64,000 nt of DNA from Diplocarpon mali (lineage: Eukaryota > Ascomycota > Leotiomycetes > Helotiales > Drepanopezizaceae), in NCBI GenBank assembly GCA_024741835.1, contig JAENRP010000193.1, forward strand, positions 777 to 64,776, read 5' to 3'. A model generated the notes under the pieces. The model had not been told where the DNA came from and searched no databases. It saw nothing but the letters and a program-made list of their open reading frames with translations. Of the stretch, positions 59,513 through 64,000 are shown in pieces. The first letter of the stretch is position 1. Each line of letters opens with the position of its first letter. Position numbers and translations under genes: made by a program.

Positions 59513-60133
59513 TATTATAAGAAGCAATTTAATAAAAGGAGTAGGCCTTAATAATATAATACCTTAAGTTGTAATATTAGCTTAAAGACTATAGGCTTAA
59601 GAGATAAAGCTACCTAGACTCCTAAAGGAACCTTTAGCAATAATAAAAATAGAGGAAGAGACCTATAGAAAAAAGCATAAGAAGGAACTCCCTCTTCTTA
59701 AGTAAAAGAGGATAAGACGCTTAAGCGTTAAGCAATAAGAGACTTTAAAAGTATACGCTACTACTTTAGAGTATATAATCTCTTAAAGCAATATTAATTT
59801 ACCTTGCTCCTTATATACGTAGGAGTTTATATTAACCTTCTAAGTAAATAAATAAATAAGAGAGGATAGGAAGGACTATTTGACAGTTTATATAATTATT
59901 AAAGCTGCAGTTAATAGTTAGGTAAAGGATAGAGCGCAGTCTCTTAACTGCCTATAGTACTAAGGCTCTTTACTAAAGCCTTTAAAAGGATGGCAAGACC
60001 TAAAGAAGTACCCTTTTAGCAAACGATTTAAAGAAAGAGGGCGCTAGGAGATTAGGAATTTAAAATTTTAAAGTTGCTAGAAAATCGTATAAAGGGACTA
60101 CTTAAAGCCTCTGCCAATACTATTAAAATAGTA
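59513..60133 (+). pseudogene. Copia-1, segment 4: linker between integrase and RT
   Basis: This 621-bp piece between the two giant copies continues the copia-1 frame: YYKKQFNKRSRP, then TPKGTFSNNKNRGRDL, VKEDKTLKR and IRYYFRVYNLLKQY. It is highly charged, as expected of the linker before copia RT, and has Gln-to-stop changes. No RT motif is reached before the second giant copy begins at 60134, so the copia RT must lie beyond the window. Confidence 0.65.
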
Positions 60134-60377
60134 TAAAGACTTGAGATAGATAGGTCTTGTGATATATATCATATAATCGGCGTAGGCCGGTAGGAGGATA
60201 AAAGGGCTACCTTCTATATATAGAGATAGTACGTATCGCTATAGTACTAAATATACCCTATACTTAGGACTTATTCCTAATATCTTATTTAAGAGAGCCT
60301 GCTTATAGTGCTTCCTCCTTTTGTTTTTAGGTCTTCCCTTAGGCCTATTCTTATATTATCTCCTTTCTAAAGTTTTA
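60134..60377 (+). repeat. 5' LTR of the giant element, right copy
   Basis: About 244 bp, starting TAAAGACTTGAG (TGGAGACCTAAG in the left copy) and ending AGTTTTA. It is two or three bases longer than the other two LTRs near its 3' end. Confidence 0.85.
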
Positions 60378-61051
60378 TATTAATAACTTACGTAAGGACC
60401 GATTTCTTAAGATTTCCATTCCTATATAACCTTATCGATCTCTTAGTTTGCAGATAAGAGACTGGCCTTTAAAATATATCTTTAAAACACTTATAGCATT
60501 TTAATTAACTTTAAAACCCTTATCCTTAATTGCTTAATTATTTAGAATTATCGATTTTTATTTAGCAACTATTAATAACCTTAGACTTTCTCTTTTCAGC
60601 TTTGCTTTAAAAACCCTTATTCTCTTCCTTAACTTTAAGATTTTCGGAATTTTCAGCTTCCTAGTATAAAAAGTTTAGCAAACCTTATAATAGCAATCTC
60701 AAATAGCAGTAGTTTTAAGTACTTAAGTAATACTAAGTGCAAACTCTAATTAGAAGTACCTCCTTAGAATCCTTAGAAATCCGAATCTAATAATTCAGCT
60801 GCCTTAATTTAATAAAACTCTAAAAATTGCTTTAGAATTGTCTCTAAAGACCCCTTTATTCTAAAGACTAATAAGAATTGGCCTAAAGGCTAAGAAGAAT
60901 CTTAAATATAAACCTTATCTTAGAAATTAGTCTTAGATTAAGTAAACCTTATCTTATTGCAATTAGTTATAATGCTTCTATTAATTATTTAATACCTACT
61001 TAAAATCTTTTAGCAAACTCGGATTAAACTTTTAGTAGAATCCGAAATTCT

Positions 61052-61074
61052 ACTCCTAAGCCTAGCCTATAAGT
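61052..61074. repeat. Palindrome 18 (leader or gag N-terminus, right copy)
   Basis: Mirror of palindrome 17. Its octapeptide frame is not the frame of downstream gag. Confidence 0.85.
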
Positions 61075-61099
61075 AGAAGGATAAAAAGATATCCTTAAA

Positions 61100-62600
61100 T
61101 AACTTAGGACTACTACTTACTTTTTTAATATTAACGCTTAAAAATACTAATAATAATAACAATTTTAAACTTTTCATTAACCCTTTATCTGAATCTTTTC
61201 AAACTCGTCTTAATCATTCTAAGATTAACTCAGATTCTAAACGCTCTTTAAGCCCTTTTAAATCTTAAAGTACTCCTCTTAGCAATTAATCTTATAATAT
61301 TAAAGCTTCCCCTTTGCCTCCTATAGATTCTATTAACTTAAACAGTTAGTATAAAATAATAATAGCTGTATTTAAAGCTATTACTAATCACTTTCCCCTC
61401 TTTAATTCCTCTAGCGCTCCTCACTTTATAAGCGCTAATATTACTAATTTCCTTAAGTAATATAAGGAAACTTATTACAATTTTAGTATTATATAAAAGG
61501 ATATGATTTCTCGACTTCCTTACTATTATAACTATATAAGTAAAGATATTATTAAATCCTTCCTTAAATGGAAAACGTATAGTTTATAAGAACTCCTTAT
61601 TAAGGCTCTTAAGTCTGAATTCTAAGAATTTAATAAATAGCAGATTTATAATACCCTGGCTTTCTTAAAGGAATTTATTCTAATCACTTATACTCTTAAG
61701 GAACTTAAAAACTACTATTAGACTTTTACTTATATATCAAATACCTTAATTAATTAGAAAATACTTAGCAAAGTTGAAAGAGGCCGCCTTTTCTTACTTA
61801 GATTACCTACTAGCCTTTAAAATAAGATTATTAAGTATTTTAAGATTAATAAGTAAGACCCTATAACCTTTGCCTTATTTAAGGAATTCTTAGCCTTTGC
61901 TTTAAAATCAGATCTTAGTAAGAGAACTATTAATACTATAGAGTAGGAAAAAGCCTTTACTCTATCTTATATTAAAGACTTTAAAAGCTTAGTCTAAGAA
62001 CACTCGAAAGCTTTAGAAGTTATAAAAGAGGTAAAGAAGAACCTAGTAGTTATACCTTTTACTCGCGGGCCTAACCTAGGAGTAAGATCCAACCTTAGAA
62101 TTAAGAAACTTAAGACCTAATTTGCAAAACTCTAAATCTAAAGCTTAGAAATTAGAATTAATAATCTCTTATAAGAAAAATAGCATATTCCCTAGTTTAG
62201 TAATAGATAAAACTCAGCTACTATAAGCTAACCTAGTAGTTTCTATTATCAAACTCTTGCTTCTTATCATTCGGAATAACCAGCTAATATAAGAATATAA
62301 TAGCTAGCTAAAGAAGGAGGAATTAATCCTAACTAGCACTCTACTAATATTAATACTATAGGGTATTAAGGAAACGGTAATAGAAGACGACTAATTTGCA
62401 ACTTTTGCAATAATAAAGAACCTAACTGCGCTTTATATAAGTATTATAACAATTGCCCTCTTTTCCTTTGTTTTATTAATACTAAGGTTATATATATTAA
62501 TAAGTATAAGATGCTTTGCATTAAGGATCTTAGGCCAAAAGCTATCCTTATTAAAAAGCACTAGAATCACTTATAGTTATAGACTATTTGAACGATGATA
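61100..62600 (+). pseudogene. Giant element gag relic, right copy
   Basis: The plus-strand frame starts in an Asn run and reads FKLFINPLSESFQTRLNHSK. A capsid-like helical text follows (NFLKQYKETYYNFS, LPTSLQNKIIKYFK with stop changes). After the palindrome at 62061 the same frame continues RSNLRIKKLKT. A Cys cluster NFCNNKEPNC near 62.4 kb is the likely nucleic-acid-binding end, although its spacing is not a classic CCHC knuckle. Confidence 0.72.
62061..62083. repeat. Palindrome 19 (gag, right copy)
   Basis: Plus frame: T-R-G-P-N-L-G-V between NLVVIPF and RSNLRIKK; the gag frame is the same on both sides. Confidence 0.9.
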
Positions 62601-62639
62601 TATAGTATAAAATAGGATAAGAATTTAGTCGAACGATAG

Positions 62640-63880
62640 CATATTATAGATATAAATGCTAAAATCCTAACTTATATATATATAGGTCCAATTAGTAATC
62701 TACCTAAGGGAGTTCTTAAGGACCTAGCTTCTAATCAAACAGCTATAGAAGTTAAAGGCATCTCTATCTTAGGATAGATTAATAATAATATTTCAGCTAA
62801 TATTAATGCTACTTCTATATCTAAGAACCCTTGGAATTCTCAGCGTCCTTCTAAATCTTCCACTCTACTAATACTAATAAAACCAGCCAAAGTCTAGAAA
62901 TCAGCGTATACAACTTAGGAATCTTAATATAGAATCCAAATACTAAAAGATATCTAATAATCTAAAACCGCAATAGACGAGGATAAAGCCGATATAATAG
63001 ACGAATTGATCAAAGATATAATAGATAAAGATGGCTTTAAGCTTAAAGATTAAGAAGTTGAAGTTATTATATAGACCCTTGACCTTAAGCGAAAGAGACA
63101 GATATTAAAATAGGAAAAATTTATTAACAAATACGCTAGTTTAACCGCAATAGAGAAAGCCGTAGAGAATATTATAACCTAGCAAATTAACCTTATATTT
63201 AAAGACCTATTTAATTTGACTAGACACTTTAATAAAGTGCTAGGAAAGTATATTCCAATTACCTTTAAAGATTTAAATAATAATAAGGAAATGGAAATTA
63301 TAATATAAAAGAACTTTAAGAAGCACTTAGCCTTAATCAAATATCTTTAGATTGCAGAAAACAAAGGAACCTAAAGGTACTATAATATTATGGCAATAGC
63401 TTTAATATCTTAGAATATTAACCGAAATTATTCAGTAGTTGTAATAAAAAGCCTTATTATTATTTATTTAATAGAAAAATCAGTTAAAGCAAAGGCTCTG
63501 ATCGATTATAGTTTAGAAGTTAATATAATAATTAGAAAAGTGGCAGAAATGGCTTAATTAACAATTATTAGCGATCGACTCCTTATTTATTCGACTATCT
63601 TTAGATTAAAATACAATTTTAATAGATAGGTGAAAAATGTAAAAGTTAGAGTTAAAGGAATTGTTAATTATACTAACTTTCTAATAATAGAGAATTCTTT
63701 AAATGATATTCTTTTAAGAATGCCCTTTATTTTAGAATCTTAGCTAATATTTAACTATCTTAAAGATAGGCTTATAAAAGCTAGCCTTTAAAATATAGAT
63801 CGATCCTTAAAAGGACAAATGGTTATCGCAAGAGATATAGTCGAATTCTAAAACAAGATTTTAAAAAACGATTAGCTAGC
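62640..63880 (+). pseudogene. Giant element protease-like region, right copy
   Basis: The plus-strand text includes VKAKALIDYSLEVNIIIRKV near 63.5 kb, a decayed form of the aspartic protease 'ALIDxGxxxNfI' motif. It then reads KVRVKGIVNYTNFLIIENSL and ILLRMPFIL, matching the flap and C-terminal hydrophobic strand (ILGxPFL) of gypsy proteases. The catalytic Asp is present but the following Gly is lost. Confidence 0.65.
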
Positions 63881-63976
63881 ATAAAGGCTAGGCTTAATGC
63901 TAGTAAAAGAAGGTACCTAGCGAGGAGTTATAGCAAAAGAAAGGTAAGTTTATCGATTTTAAATAATAGTGATTTA

Positions 63977-63999
63977 ACTTATAGTCCTAGACTAGGAGT
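63977..63999. repeat. Palindrome 20 (pol, right copy)
   Basis: Plus frame: T-Y-S-P-R-L-G-V after LNNSDL. Mirror of palindrome 15. Confidence 0.85.
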
Positions 64000-64000
64000 T

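Larger units (their letters stand above)
60134..64000 (+). mobile_element. Giant gypsy-like element, right copy, truncated by the window
   Basis: This copy is opposite in orientation to the left copy and matches it as an inverted repeat: 60134-63999 corresponds to 59512-55650. A candidate target duplication TAGTA lies at 60129-60133, unpaired in the window. It contains the 5' LTR, leader, gag and protease-like region with palindromes at 61052, 62061 and 63977. Differences from the left copy are mostly transitions. Confidence 0.88.

Noticed and set aside
18679..63999. Palindromes as CRISPR repeats, tRNA arms, MITEs or factor-binding sites of one LTR
   Set aside because: There are no regular spacers and no terminal duplications, the units are far shorter than MITEs, they are scattered through coding relics rather than LTRs, and they lie in a eukaryotic genome.
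17150..64000. Possible tRNA or rRNA genes in the AT-rich block
   Set aside because: I scanned for tRNA-like cloverleaf arms and conserved rRNA words by eye and found none; a covariance-model search would be decisive.

Overview
This window is nuclear DNA of a filamentous ascomycete (Pezizomycotina). The genes have short introns with GT...AG ends and CTAAC/CTGAC branch sites. The gene set is fungal: an RlmA-type MADS factor, TAF1 with a C-terminal zinc knuckle, and Arp4 with an acidic insert. The window has two compartments. The class within Pezizomycotina cannot be fixed from the sequence.

Positions 1-16,900 are a gene-bearing, GC-balanced segment. It holds five genes that splice cleanly: an RlmA-like MADS-box regulator (593-2895, +), TFIID subunit TAF1 (4802-8267, -), a D-serine dehydratase-like PLP enzyme (9118-11124, +), actin-related protein Arp4 (11367-12817, -) and an FSP1/AMID-like FAD oxidoreductase (15355-16877, +). 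RlmA and TAF1 converge, TAF1 and the dehydratase diverge, and the dehydratase and Arp4 converge. Between Arp4 and the oxidoreductase lie about 2.5 kb with only decayed coding traces.

Positions 17,150-64,000 are an AT-rich block of retrotransposons bearing the marks of repeat-induced point mutation (RIP). Reading frames homologous to gag and pol are riddled with TAG/TAA where Gln or Trp is expected, and LTR ends have changed from TG...CA to TA...TA. The block is a nest. A Ty1/copia element (from about 19.7 kb) was interrupted by two copies of one Ty3/gypsy element (21372-27726 and 29156-35510, both exactly 6,355 bp, TSDs CTTTA and CCTTT). It was also interrupted by a very large gypsy-like element (36183-59512, TSD TATTA), which carries a 7,546-bp chromovirus (46738-54283, TSD CTAAG). 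A second copy of the large element starts at 60134 in the opposite orientation and runs off the window. For the four complete insertions, removing the element plus one target duplication restores the reading frame of the host element.

The large element, about 15.8 kb without its nested guest, encodes gag, protease, RT, RNase H and integrase on the minus strand. It then carries two further long reading-frame relics (ORF A and ORF B) that are paralogous to each other and that I do not recognise.

The most unusual signal is a family of twenty 23-bp palindromes: an 11-nt arm ACTCGCAGGCC, one central base, and the reverse complement of the arm. Seventeen lie in the large element and three in a 65-bp tandem repeat at 18.7 kb. 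In gag, in pol and in both extra ORFs they are read in the same frame, as an octapeptide close to T-R-R-P-G-L-R-V. One apparent exception is the copy in the RNase H-integrase linker. This resembles the in-frame palindromic elements of Rickettsia, here inside a fungal retrotransposon, and is the best candidate in the window for an undescribed system.
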